The notes under the pieces: generated by a model
Told to the model about the DNA's origin: nothing
What the model saw: the letters and a program-made list of their open reading frames with translations, nothing else
Databases searched by the model: none
In this document: positions 42,335 through 51,104 of the stretch, piece after piece
Position numbering within the stretch: the stretch's first letter is position 1
How the letters are laid out: each line of letters begins with the position of its first letter
Assembly (NCBI GenBank): GCA_017524615.1
Contig: JAFXVJ010000013.1
Coordinates: forward strand, 49,489 to 113,488
DNA: 64,000 nucleotides
Direction of reading: 5' to 3'
DNA from: Clostridia bacterium
GTDB taxonomy: Bacteria; Bacillota; Clostridia; Christensenellales; Aristaeellaceae
Position numbers and translations under genes: made by a program

Positions 42335-44616
42335 GGCAAAGTTGCGTGTTCTTTCTGCTCCCGGGTGATCTTTTTGATTTCATCGGTATAGAAGTCGCAC
42401 AGCTCCCGGGCAAATTCCGCGTTGGCTGCCTCACCCGTCACCCGTACCACATTCCTATACCCGTCAGGCACGATGGTGGCGTATCCCTTTTCATGCCGCA
42501 CGCGCATGCCTTCCCCCAGGGTGTGGGGCAAGGTTGTCCGGTCGCACAGGGCGTGTAGGATGCGGCCTTTTTCCTGCGTGCGGCAAGCCACGTCCATGGT
42601 CAGGACATGGGTTTCCGGCAGCTTTTCCAGCCAAGTGCGCAGCGGCCCCTGGCGCAGAGCGTCGCATATTGCCACAAGAGCCGCCAGGCCGTCGCTCAGC
42701 AGCGTCCGCTGGAACAGACATGCATCGCTTTCATCCTGTGGCAGCAGCGGGGCCAATTGTCCCGCCAACCGGGGAACATCCGGAAGATCATAAAGCTTCC
42801 CTGTTTTCTGATGGCAGAGGTATAGCAACAGCATGTTTTTTTGCTCAGCCGGTAAGGCCTGATCCCTGAGGAAAATCGCCGCCGCATCTCCCGCTTCCGA
42901 TAGCAGGAATCCCGTTTCATCCCCCTGCAGCTCCGTATGCGCCAATCCGTCAAACCTGGCGGAGCGCACATCCATCCGTTCCAAGGCACGTTTGGCCAGA
43001 TCAAGGATATACGGGGAATCGCAGAATACAGCCATCGGCGACCAGAGCGGGCGCGTGCTGGCCGCGGGCAGGATGTTTGCCATGTAGATATCCTCCGCGC
43101 CTGCCAGACGGATCACTGTCCCCGAATGCGCAAAAGCGGGAGGCCCGTCCTTTCGCAGCATGGCTGCATCCATGGCCGTGATCTGAGAGGCCGTAAGGAA
43201 CGCGCCTGTCCGATCCATGAACCGCAGGCTCTGTCCTTCGGCGTACACCCCGCCATCCGTTTTCAGGGCCCGCACCAGGACCGACAGCATGGGCGCTGTC
43301 ATTTCCCCGGCGGTCAGCACCCGGCATCCCGACGCCGCCAAAGCGCCGGAAGCGAGGGACAGCATGGCCGCGCTGCCGCTTCCAGCGGTCAGGATCTGGC
43401 GTGCCTTGGTCTGCTGCACATAGGCGGCGCACAGCGCGCAGGCGTTTTCCGGGGTGTCGCAATCTGCGCCGCGGGCCGTCCATTGGGCGTTGCCGCCCGT
43501 ACCGGACACGATCCCGGCGGATACCACCGCCCCGGGGGCTGCCTTCGCGTGGGGACAAATCCGCACCCCAGGCTTGAGCAGGCAATAGGGCCCTGCCACT
43601 GCGCCTTTTCCCAGCGCGCAGCCTTCCCCGATGTCCGCCCCCTGGCGCACCACCGCTCCTTCGCAGATCACGCTGCCGATGACCCGCGACTTGTCCTGCA
43701 CGGCGGAACCCGTCCACAGGCAGGCGTTTTCCACCACCGCGCCGGCGCCAATGACGCAGTGAGCGCCGATCACGGCGTCCCTGAGCAGCGTCCCCGGGCC
43801 TACCGCGGTGCCCGGCCCGACCATGCAGTGGCCTTCGATGCGCGCTTTGGGATCAATCAGTGCTGTTTCGTGAACCCCTTCCCCGTGGGGCAGATCCACT
43901 TCTCCCCGAAGCAGCGCCAGCTGCGCCGAGAGATACGCGTTCATATCCCCCACGTCGCACCAGTATCCGTCCATTTCAAACCCGAACACCGGCAGCCCAT
44001 TCCCCACCATGGACGGAAAAATATCCTTGCCGAAATCCGGCATGCCTTCATCGGGGATATAGCGGAATATATCAGGCTCCAGGATATATATTCCCGTATT
44101 CACCAGGTCGCTGAACACCCGGCTCCAGGAAGGCTTTTCAATAAACCGGGTGATCCTCCCTTCTTTGTCCGTCATGACCACGCCATAAGGCAGGGGCACG
44201 TTCACCCGCTTGAGCACCAGGGTGGCTATCGCGCCCTTTTCCCGGTGAAATGCCAGGGCCCGGGTGAGATCGCAATCCGTCAGGCCATCGCCGGACAGCA
44301 CAAAAAACGTATCCTTCAGGTGCGGCAGGGCCAGTTTGACGCTGCCCGCCGTGCCCAAGGGCGCCGTTTCCTCAAAGTAGCGCATCTGCACCCCGTACTT
44401 TTCTCCGCGCCCAAAGGCATCCCTTATTTTGCGGGGCAGATACCACAGCGTGGCGCCGATCCGGGTCACGCCGTGGCGCTTGAGCAGATCCACCGCGTAT
44501 CCCATCACCGGCTTGTCCAGCAGCGGGACCAGCGGCTTGGGCGTGCTGAGGGTCAGCGGACGCAGCCGAACCCCTTCCCCGCCGGCCATGATGATTGCCT
44601 GCAACGCCAAGTTCAT
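42331..44616 (-). CDS. Sugar-1-phosphate nucleotidyltransferase fused to a degenerate phosphomannomutase domain
   Basis: About 761 residues. The N-terminal 235 residues are a nucleotidyltransferase (AIIMAGGEGVRLRPLT, PKPLVPLLDKP, LSGDGLTDCDL) of the mannose-1-phosphate guanylyltransferase or glucose-1-phosphate type. Left-handed beta-helix hexapeptide repeats occupy about 250-370, then a region laid out like phosphomannomutase/phosphoglucomutase. That last part lacks the phosphoserine loop TASHNP: the equivalent stretch near 453-467 reads GGVYAEGQSLRFMD, so it is probably not a mutase. The start is uncertain: ATG 44616 sits only two bases from AAAGGAG, TTG 44610 is better spaced, and ATG 44637 has a weak site. 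Likely supplies a nucleotide sugar for surface glycans. Confidence 0.82.
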   Translation of the reverse strand: MNLALQAIIMAGGEGVRLRPLTLSTPKPLVPLLDKPVMGYAVDLLKRHGVTRIGATLWYLPRKIRDAFGRGEKYGVQMRYFEETAPLGTAGSVKLALPHLKDTFFVLSGDGLTDCDLTRALAFHREKGAIATLVLKRVNVPLPYGVVMTDKEGRITRFIEKPSWSRVFSDLVNTGIYILEPDIFRYIPDEGMPDFGKDIFPSMVGNGLPVFGFEMDGYWCDVGDMNAYLSAQLALLRGEVDLPHGEGVHETALIDPKARIEGHCMVGPGTAVGPGTLLRDAVIGAHCVIGAGAVVENACLWTGSAVQDKSRVIGSVICEGAVVRQGADIGEGCALGKGAVAGPYCLLKPGVRICPHAKAAPGAVVSAGIVSGTGGNAQWTARGADCDTPENACALCAAYVQQTKARQILTAGSGSAAMLSLASGALAASGCRVLTAGEMTAPMLSVLVRALKTDGGVYAEGQSLRFMDRTGAFLTASQITAMDAAMLRKDGPPAFAHSGTVIRLAGAEDIYMANILPAASTRPLWSPMAVFCDSPYILDLAKRALERMDVRSARFDGLAHTELQGDETGFLLSEAGDAAAIFLRDQALPAEQKNMLLLYLCHQKTGKLYDLPDVPRLAGQLAPLLPQDESDACLFQRTLLSDGLAALVAICDALRQGPLRTWLEKLPETHVLTMDVACRTQEKGRILHALCDRTTLPHTLGEGMRVRHEKGYATIVPDGYRNVVRVTGEAANAEFARELCDFYTDEIKKITREQKEHATLP

Positions 44617-44729
44617 CGCTCCTTTACGGTTCATCATTCTTTATTTCTATTATGTGCTGCGCACTGCCCGGCTATGCTTTTCTCCCGGCTTCCCGTTATA
44701 ACAAGATTGTAAACTGTGGAAATTGGCTC

Positions 44730-44758
44730 TTGCGTTTTTATTCAAAAAGTGATATTAC
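44730..44758 (+). promoter_or_regulatory. Promoter of the rbgA-rnhB-...-trmFO operon
   Basis: TTGCGT (44730-44735), 17-base spacer, TATTAC (44753-44758) with TGA before it. Moderate match; it is the best candidate ahead of rbgA. Confidence 0.6.
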
Positions 44759-44813
44759 TTAAGAAGAATTCGATCAATGGTTTATCTTACAATTTTTGGA
44801 AAGGGCATTTTCT

Positions 44814-45674
44814 ATGGAAATCAACTGGTATCCGGGGCACATGGCGCGGGCCAAGCGGCTGCTGTCCGATCAGCTTTCCCGGGTGGATGTGGTGATCGAA
44901 TTGTGCGACGCGCGTCTGCCCCATTCCAGCCGCAACCCGGATTTGAAACGCCTGACGGAGAAAAAGGAGCGTATCCTCCTCTTGGGGAAAAGCGACCTGG
45001 CGGATCCCAATCTGACCGCGCAATGGACAAAAGTGTTCCGTTCCCAGGGCATCTCCTGTCAGGCGCTGGACATGAACCGCCAGGCCAAATCGGCCCTTTC
45101 CCTCATTGATAAGGCAGCGGCGCAGGCCGTGGAACGGGCAGCCCAGCGAGGCATCAAAAAAACGGTGCGCGCCATGGTGGTGGGCGTGCCGAATGTGGGA
45201 AAATCCACGCTGATCAACCGGCTGCACGGCGGCAGCATCGCCAAGGTGGGCGATATGCCGGGCGTCACCCGGGCCAATCAATGGGTAAAAATCTCCCCTT
45301 ATCTGGAATTGATGGATTCCCCGGGCTTGCTTTGGCCGCGGCTGGATGATCCCCTCGCCGCACGGCGGCTGGCCTATATCGCCGCCATTCGGGACGAGGT
45401 GGTGGATACAGCGCAGCTGTCCATTCAGCTGCTCACAGATTTGATCGGCATGGCGCCTGAAGCTGTGGCGGAGCGATTCAAGATCAAGGATCTGACGCTG
45501 CGCGGGCCCGATCTGCTGGACGCCGTATGCCGGGGCCGCGGATTCCTGATGAAGGGCGGCGCATTCGATACCGAACGGGCCTGCAAGGTGATCCTTGATG
45601 AATTCCGGGGCGGTAAGCTGGGCCGCATCACCCTGGAAGCGCCGCCCAAGGAGAATGATCATGACGAAGCGTGA
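44814..45674 (+). CDS. rbgA: Ribosome biogenesis GTPase RbgA (YlqF)
   Basis: Circularly permuted GTPase needed for late 50S subunit assembly. Start MEINWYPGHMARA at 44814 (GGAAAGGG upstream) gives 286 residues. G4 appears first (LLGKSDLAD), then the P-loop VGVPNVGKST near 124 and DSPG. First gene of the plus-strand operon, overlapping rnhB by 14 bases. Confidence 0.95.
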   Translation: MEINWYPGHMARAKRLLSDQLSRVDVVIELCDARLPHSSRNPDLKRLTEKKERILLLGKSDLADPNLTAQWTKVFRSQGISCQALDMNRQAKSALSLIDKAAAQAVERAAQRGIKKTVRAMVVGVPNVGKSTLINRLHGGSIAKVGDMPGVTRANQWVKISPYLELMDSPGLLWPRLDDPLAARRLAYIAAIRDEVVDTAQLSIQLLTDLIGMAPEAVAERFKIKDLTLRGPDLLDAVCRGRGFLMKGGAFDTERACKVILDEFRGGKLGRITLEAPPKENDHDEA

Positions 45675-46272
45675 AGAAAGACTTTCGATCCTCACCCAGA
45701 CGGACGGCCCCCTGTGGGCTCAGGGCGTGCGCTTTGCCGGGATGGACGAGGCGGGACGCGGTCCCCTGGCGGGCAGCGTGGTGGCCGCCTGCGTGGTCAT
45801 GCCGCCGTCCCCGCTCTTGCCCTGGGTGGACGACAGCAAAAAGCTTTCCCCGCAGCGCAGAGAGAAGGTATATGACGAAATCCTGGCTACCGCCCTGTTT
45901 GTGGGGGTAGGCGAGGCGTCCGCCCGGGAAATCGATCAGTACAATATCCTGGAGGCCACCAAAATGGCCATGCGCCGGGCAGCGGAAGGCGCGCCGGCTT
46001 CCCTGTTTCTCATCGACGCCCTGTCCGGCCTCGGTTTGCCCGGGGAGGAACGGGGCATCATACACGGAGACGCTTTGAGCTACTCCATCGCCGCGGCCAG
46101 CATCGTGGCCAAGGTGACCCGGGACCGTCAGATGGCAGCACTGGACACGCAGTATCCCCTGTATGGCTTTGCGCAGCACAAGGGCTACGGCACAGCCCAG
46201 CACATCGCCGCCCTTCGTCAATACGGCCCCTGCCCCGCCCACAGGGTCACCTTTATCGGGCATTTCGTATGA
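45661..46272 (+). CDS. rnhB: Ribonuclease HII
   Basis: Removes ribonucleotides and RNA primers from DNA-RNA hybrids. Start 45661 is seven bases after AAGGAG and inside the end of rbgA. 203 residues with GMDEAGRGPLAG, DDSKKLSP and the acidic IDALSGLG region that complete the metal site, plus SIAAASIVAKVTRDR. ATGA overlap with yraN. Confidence 0.96.
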   Translation: MTKREERLSILTQTDGPLWAQGVRFAGMDEAGRGPLAGSVVAACVVMPPSPLLPWVDDSKKLSPQRREKVYDEILATALFVGVGEASAREIDQYNILEATKMAMRRAAEGAPASLFLIDALSGLGLPGEERGIIHGDALSYSIAAASIVAKVTRDRQMAALDTQYPLYGFAQHKGYGTAQHIAALRQYGPCPAHRVTFIGHFV

Positions 46273-46601
46273 ATCCCTTCCAGCAGGGTCTGATGGGCGA
46301 ATGGCGCGCCACCCGGTATCTGCGCAGGCAGGGCATGCGCATTCTGGAGAAAAGGTATCGCGCCGCCCATGGGGAAATCGATTTGATCGCCCGGGAGGGC
46401 GATACCCTGGTGATGGTCGAGGTAAAGTCCCGTCAGGATGGCAGGCTGGACGCCGGACTGCAGGCAGTGAACGCGGACAAACGCCGTCATTTGCGTTCCG
46501 CCGCGCTGCAGTATCTGCAAAGCCATCCCGCGCAGCAGGTCCGTTTCGATGTGATCGAAATCACGGCGTCGGGTCTGCGTCATATAAAAAACGCTTTCTA
46601 A
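46269..46601 (+). CDS. YraN family protein (UPF0102)
   Basis: 110-residue protein with the restriction-endonuclease-like fold: HGEIDLIAREGDTLVMVEVKSR holds the D...E.K residues of a nuclease site. The family is widespread next to rnhB and the comM-dprA genes; its exact function is unsettled. Overlaps the rnhB stop by ATGA. Confidence 0.9.
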   Translation: MNPFQQGLMGEWRATRYLRRQGMRILEKRYRAAHGEIDLIAREGDTLVMVEVKSRQDGRLDAGLQAVNADKRRHLRSAALQYLQSHPAQQVRFDVIEITASGLRHIKNAF

Positions 46602-46610
46602 GGAGCATCC

Positions 46611-49600
46611 ATGAAAAAACTGAATTGGCAATTCCTCCGGAAGTTCAAATGGTGGCACGGCGTCATCGCCGGCGCTGCGGCGCTGGCCGCGCTGCTGCTT
46701 ATCCTGCTTGGCGGTTCCTCCGATGGCGGCCCATTGCTGCGCAACGGCGATTTTTCCCAGTTGGATGACGCCGGCATGCCGCTTTTCTGGTATACGGACG
46801 CATATAATAACCTTGGCCAGGCTGTGTTTGAGGTGGTTGAGGAAGACGGGAGCTATGCCGCTCATATCATCAACCGCATTGCCAAGGACACCCGTTTTGC
46901 CCAGCAGGTGGCCGTGGAGCCGGATTCGCTGTATCATCTGCACGGGTGGATCCGGGCGAATGCCGAGGGCGGATTGGGGGCCAACCTGTCGGTAGAGGGC
47001 GTGTACTCCTTCTCCGAACCGCTCTATAGCACGCACGGCAATTGGCAGGAAGTGTCGCTTTATGGGCGCACCCAGACCAATCAAAAAACAGTGACCGTTT
47101 TCGCCCGGCTGGGAGGCTACAGCGGTGAAGCGCTGGGCGAAGCCTGGTTCCGCGACCTGAGCCTGGAAAAAGTGGAAGCCGTGCCCGAGGGATACTCCGT
47201 CCTGTTCTGGGCCGCTTCAGCCAATCAAACAGACTCCGGTACAAAAACCGCCTCAACAGGTGCGGTATACCTGATTCTGTTTACATCCCTGTACATTGTC
47301 CTGTTTGGCATTCTTCTGGCGTTCTTCCGCGGCCGTTCGCTTCAGCGGACCCAGCAGCTCCATTCCTTTGAGAATGAACTGCAGAATTGGATGTTGGCCG
47401 GCGCGATCCTGCTGGGCGGTCTGGCCGTGCGCATCGCCACGGCGTTGATCGTGCCGGGATACGACGTGGATATCCTCTGCTTCACCGGCTGGGCCCGGCG
47501 CATGGCGGATCTTGGCCCGGCAAGATTCTATCAGGAAGGCTTCTGCGATTACCCGCCCGGGTATCTGTGGATCCTGTGGCTGCTGGGCGGACTGGGCAAT
47601 TTGTTCGGCACGGGCGTGACGGAATTCATGGTCAAGCTGCCGCCCATCCTGGCCGATACCGCCCTCGGCGTCCTTTTGTTCGCGGCAGCGAACAGACGTT
47701 TGTCCGGCAAAGCAGCCCTGGCGCTGATCTCCCTGTATGTGTTCAATCCGCTCATCATCACCACCGGAGCCGCCTGGGGCCAGGCGGACGCGCTGATGGT
47801 GATCATGCTGATCCTGGTGGTGCTGTTTGCCGTTCGGGGCAGATGGATCTTAGCTTTGCCGTGTTATATCTTCGCCGTGCTGTTGAAGCCGCAGGCGCTG
47901 ATGTTCGGGCCGCTGGGCCTGGCGGCGCTGGGAATGCATATGATCCGGGAAATAAAAAAAGGGAATGCGAAGCGGATGTGGCTGGACGTAGGTCTGGGGC
48001 TGATCTTCATGGCGGTCCTGGCCCTGATCGTGGTGTTTCCGTTTTCTCTCCGCCAAAGCGGCGATTGGCTGCTGAAGCTGTACAGCCGCACAATGAATTA
48101 TTATGACCGCGCTACGGTGAACGGCTGCAATCTGTATTTCCTGCTGGGGAAAAACTGGGGTTATGTGACGGACAACATCAGCGCTTCTCCCGTCATTCCG
48201 CTGCTGGCCTTCGGCACGGTCGCGCTGCCGCTGGTATATGTATGGCTCAAGCGCATGCTGCTTTACGGTGAGCGGCCACACTCTTCCCAGCAGCTACTGC
48301 GTTTCTGGTCGCTGGGCGGCATTCTCCTGTCGGGTGGACTGTATCTTTTCATTATGACCGCGGCGGGCAGGCTGACGTACAGCAGTCTGGGCACCTGCAT
48401 GATCATTCTCTGTGTGCTTTTGTGCTGCGCTCAGTTCCTCTTGTCCCAGAATCTGCGCAATCTGCCCATTTACGGGGCCATCTGCCTGCTGATGCTGTTC
48501 AACACCGGCAGCATGATGCACGAAAGGTATCTGGTGCCCGCTATTGCCCTGCTGCTGCTTGGCTATCTGCTTCAGGAAAAGAAAGACAACCGCCTGCTGT
48601 GGCTGATGGCCGCCGCGACCGTCACCGGATTTCTGAATGTGGGGTGCGTGCTGAACCGTAACATCCGGGTCGGCGGCTCGGGCGGGCATCTGGACGCGCC
48701 CCTGATGGGGATTCATAGTGACCTGAGCCTGCTGGAATACGCTGCCGCGCTGGGCAACACCGTTTTGTGCGCCTTGAGCGTGGCTTACGGTTTCCTGCTG
48801 TGCCGTCAGGAAGACGCGCCGCAAAAATGGCCTTGCCCGAAATGGAAGTCCTGTGCCGCGCCCGTCGCTTTGACGGTGGTATATGCCGTGCTGGCCTTTA
48901 CCAACCTGGGCTCCTTCAAAGCGCCTCAAACAGCCTGGGTGGCAGAGAGCCCCGAGGAACAGGTCACGCTGGATCTGGGATATGTCCGCGATTTCCACCT
49001 GTCCTACTACGGAGGCATCCACCAGTATGACAGCGATTTCACCGTGGAGGTCAGCGCCGACGGGGAACGCTGGAGCGATCCTTACACCGCGAGCATGAAA
49101 ATCGGCGAATGCTTCAAGTGGAAGTACGTGTCGGATTATGCCCAGGGCACCCAGCCGATCACCCTGAACGGCCGCTATATCCGCGTCACCGCCGGCCATT
49201 ACGACCTAACGCTGTTTGAAATGCTGGCGCTGGATCCGGATACGCACGCTCCTCTTCCTGTATCACTGTCGGTTGATTCTCCCAAGGCTGCCTTGGCAGA
49301 CGAACCGGAGGAAGAAAACCCGAAAAATGCCTGGACGATACAGGAATCCGGCGAGCAGGCCGTGCTGGATCTGGGCGAAGAAAGGATTTTCCATCTGTCT
49401 TATCATGGCGGCGCTCCTGAAGGCGGCTGCGATTTCACCGTTGAAACAAGCAGTGATCTGACGCACTGGGATACCTATACCGCCTTCATGAGCGGCGGCC
49501 AGCCCTTCGGTTGGCAGCAGCTTACCCAGCCCAATGAGGGTACAGGCACAGACGAAATCGTCACCCTGCGGGGCCGGTACATTCGTGTCACCGCGGATCA

Positions 49601-51071
49601 GGCGGAATGGACGCTGAATGAAATCGCCGCTTCCGACGCGGAAACCGGCGACGCGCTTCACCTGTCCGTGCTTCCGGACAATCTGAAAGCTCTCTGCCTG
49701 ATCGATGAGCCGGACACCATGGAAGGCGAGCCCGGCTGGTATAATTCCACCTATTTCGATGAAATCTATCATGCCCGCACCGGTTACGAACTGCTGCACG
49801 GCATGCAGCCCTACGAATGGACCCATCCGCCGCTGGGCAAGGTGTTCATGAGCTGGTCCATCGCGCTTTTCGGTATGACACCCTTTGGCTGGCGCTTTGC
49901 CGGCGCTCTGGCGGGCGTGCTGATGCTGCCCGGTCTGTATTTGCTGGGCAAGCTGCTCACACGCCGGAAATGGGGCGGATTGGGCGCCCTGCTGCTGATG
50001 GCCCTTGATCTGATGCATTACACTCAGACCCGCATCGCCACCATTGACAGCTTTGTGGTGCTGTTCATCATCTGGATGTACTACTTTATGCTGCGCTGGT
50101 TCTATCTGGATTTCTACGGCATGAAATTCTGGAAAACGCTGATCCCGCTTGCCCTGTCCGGGCTGATGATGGGGTTCGCCATCGCCAGCAAATGGACGGG
50201 CTGCTACGCAGGACTGGGCCTGGCCGTCATTTTCTTCTGGGGGCTGTGGCGGCGAATCCGTCAGTACCTGGACAGTCGCAACGCTCCTGAAGAAAACGGC
50301 GATGCCGGGACCAAAGCGTTGCCGGACATACGCAGGATTTTCATCACGGTAGGCTGCTGCTTCATTTTTTTCGTTTTTGTTCCGCTGATTGTCTACTACT
50401 GCTCCTACATCCCCTTCTTTGGGCGGTACGATCCGGCGGGGATCTCGGTCAAAAAGGTCATCGAGCAGGCTGTCGGCTCCTACTTTACCAACGGCAAGGT
50501 CGGCGGCATGCTGGGCTATCACAGTCAGCCCGGGCTGGGCATGGATCACTATTTCTACAGCCCTTGGTATCAATGGCCCCTGATCGCCAAGCCTATGTGG
50601 TATTCCTCGAGCGCCTTTGAGGCGGAGGGCTTCCAATCCTCCATCATGGCCATGGGCAATCCCGCCGTGTGGTGGGTCGGACTGATTGCGCTGTTCACAG
50701 TGCTGTGTCTGTGGGGGCGGCGGCATATTGACCGGGATTACACCATCACCCTGTTCCCCGCGGACCGCGATTCCCGCTACGGCCTGCTGCTCATTTCCTT
50801 CTTCGCGCAGTACCTGCCCTGGATGCTGGTGCCCCGCGGCACATATATCTACCACTACTTCCCCGGCGTCCCCTTCATCATCCTGTGCACGGTATTCTGC
50901 CTGGATCTGTTGGCGGAAAAGCGAAGAAAAGCCGCCCGGATCCTGCTGTGGACGCTGGTAGGGCTTGCGGCCGTTCTGTTCATCGTGTTCTTCCCCTATG
51001 CCAGCGGCATAGAAACCAGCCAGCGCTGGATGGACGCGGTCAAGTGGTTTCCCAACTGGCTGTGGTATTGA
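46611..51071 (+). CDS. Giant dual GT-C glycosyltransferase with tandem discoidin-like domains
   Basis: 1486 residues in one frame. Order: a membrane helix (about 14-36); an extracellular jelly-roll-like domain (40-195); a first multi-spanning GT-C module (about 220-760) with GYDVDILCFTGWARRM near 282 and DYPPGYLWILW; two F5/8-type-C-like domains (about 775-900 and 908-1020), each with an LDLG start and a GRYIRVTA ending; then a second, PMT (GT39) module from about 1040 with FDEIYHARTGYELL and YEWTHPPLGK carrying the acidic catalytic residues. It should transfer sugars from polyprenyl-phosphate donors to surface proteins or glycans. Inserted between yraN and comM, which are usually adjacent. 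Both enzyme modules look intact. Confidence 0.88.
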   Translation: MKKLNWQFLRKFKWWHGVIAGAAALAALLLILLGGSSDGGPLLRNGDFSQLDDAGMPLFWYTDAYNNLGQAVFEVVEEDGSYAAHIINRIAKDTRFAQQVAVEPDSLYHLHGWIRANAEGGLGANLSVEGVYSFSEPLYSTHGNWQEVSLYGRTQTNQKTVTVFARLGGYSGEALGEAWFRDLSLEKVEAVPEGYSVLFWAASANQTDSGTKTASTGAVYLILFTSLYIVLFGILLAFFRGRSLQRTQQLHSFENELQNWMLAGAILLGGLAVRIATALIVPGYDVDILCFTGWARRMADLGPARFYQEGFCDYPPGYLWILWLLGGLGNLFGTGVTEFMVKLPPILADTALGVLLFAAANRRLSGKAALALISLYVFNPLIITTGAAWGQADALMVIMLILVVLFAVRGRWILALPCYIFAVLLKPQALMFGPLGLAALGMHMIREIKKGNAKRMWLDVGLGLIFMAVLALIVVFPFSLRQSGDWLLKLYSRTMNYYDRATVNGCNLYFLLGKNWGYVTDNISASPVIPLLAFGTVALPLVYVWLKRMLLYGERPHSSQQLLRFWSLGGILLSGGLYLFIMTAAGRLTYSSLGTCMIILCVLLCCAQFLLSQNLRNLPIYGAICLLMLFNTGSMMHERYLVPAIALLLLGYLLQEKKDNRLLWLMAAATVTGFLNVGCVLNRNIRVGGSGGHLDAPLMGIHSDLSLLEYAAALGNTVLCALSVAYGFLLCRQEDAPQKWPCPKWKSCAAPVALTVVYAVLAFTNLGSFKAPQTAWVAESPEEQVTLDLGYVRDFHLSYYGGIHQYDSDFTVEVSADGERWSDPYTASMKIGECFKWKYVSDYAQGTQPITLNGRYIRVTAGHYDLTLFEMLALDPDTHAPLPVSLSVDSPKAALADEPEEENPKNAWTIQESGEQAVLDLGEERIFHLSYHGGAPEGGCDFTVETSSDLTHWDTYTAFMSGGQPFGWQQLTQPNEGTGTDEIVTLRGRYIRVTADQAEWTLNEIAASDAETGDALHLSVLPDNLKALCLIDEPDTMEGEPGWYNSTYFDEIYHARTGYELLHGMQPYEWTHPPLGKVFMSWSIALFGMTPFGWRFAGALAGVLMLPGLYLLGKLLTRRKWGGLGALLLMALDLMHYTQTRIATIDSFVVLFIIWMYYFMLRWFYLDFYGMKFWKTLIPLALSGLMMGFAIASKWTGCYAGLGLAVIFFWGLWRRIRQYLDSRNAPEENGDAGTKALPDIRRIFITVGCCFIFFVFVPLIVYYCSYIPFFGRYDPAGISVKKVIEQAVGSYFTNGKVGGMLGYHSQPGLGMDHYFYSPWYQWPLIAKPMWYSSSAFEAEGFQSSIMAMGNPAVWWVGLIALFTVLCLWGRRHIDRDYTITLFPADRDSRYGLLLISFFAQYLPWMLVPRGTYIYHYFPGVPFIILCTVFCLDLLAEKRRKAARILLWTLVGLAAVLFIVFFPYASGIETSQRWMDAVKWFPNWLWY

Positions 51072-51104
51072 CGCCCGGATGATTTGACGAGGGAGGTGGA
51101 TGCC

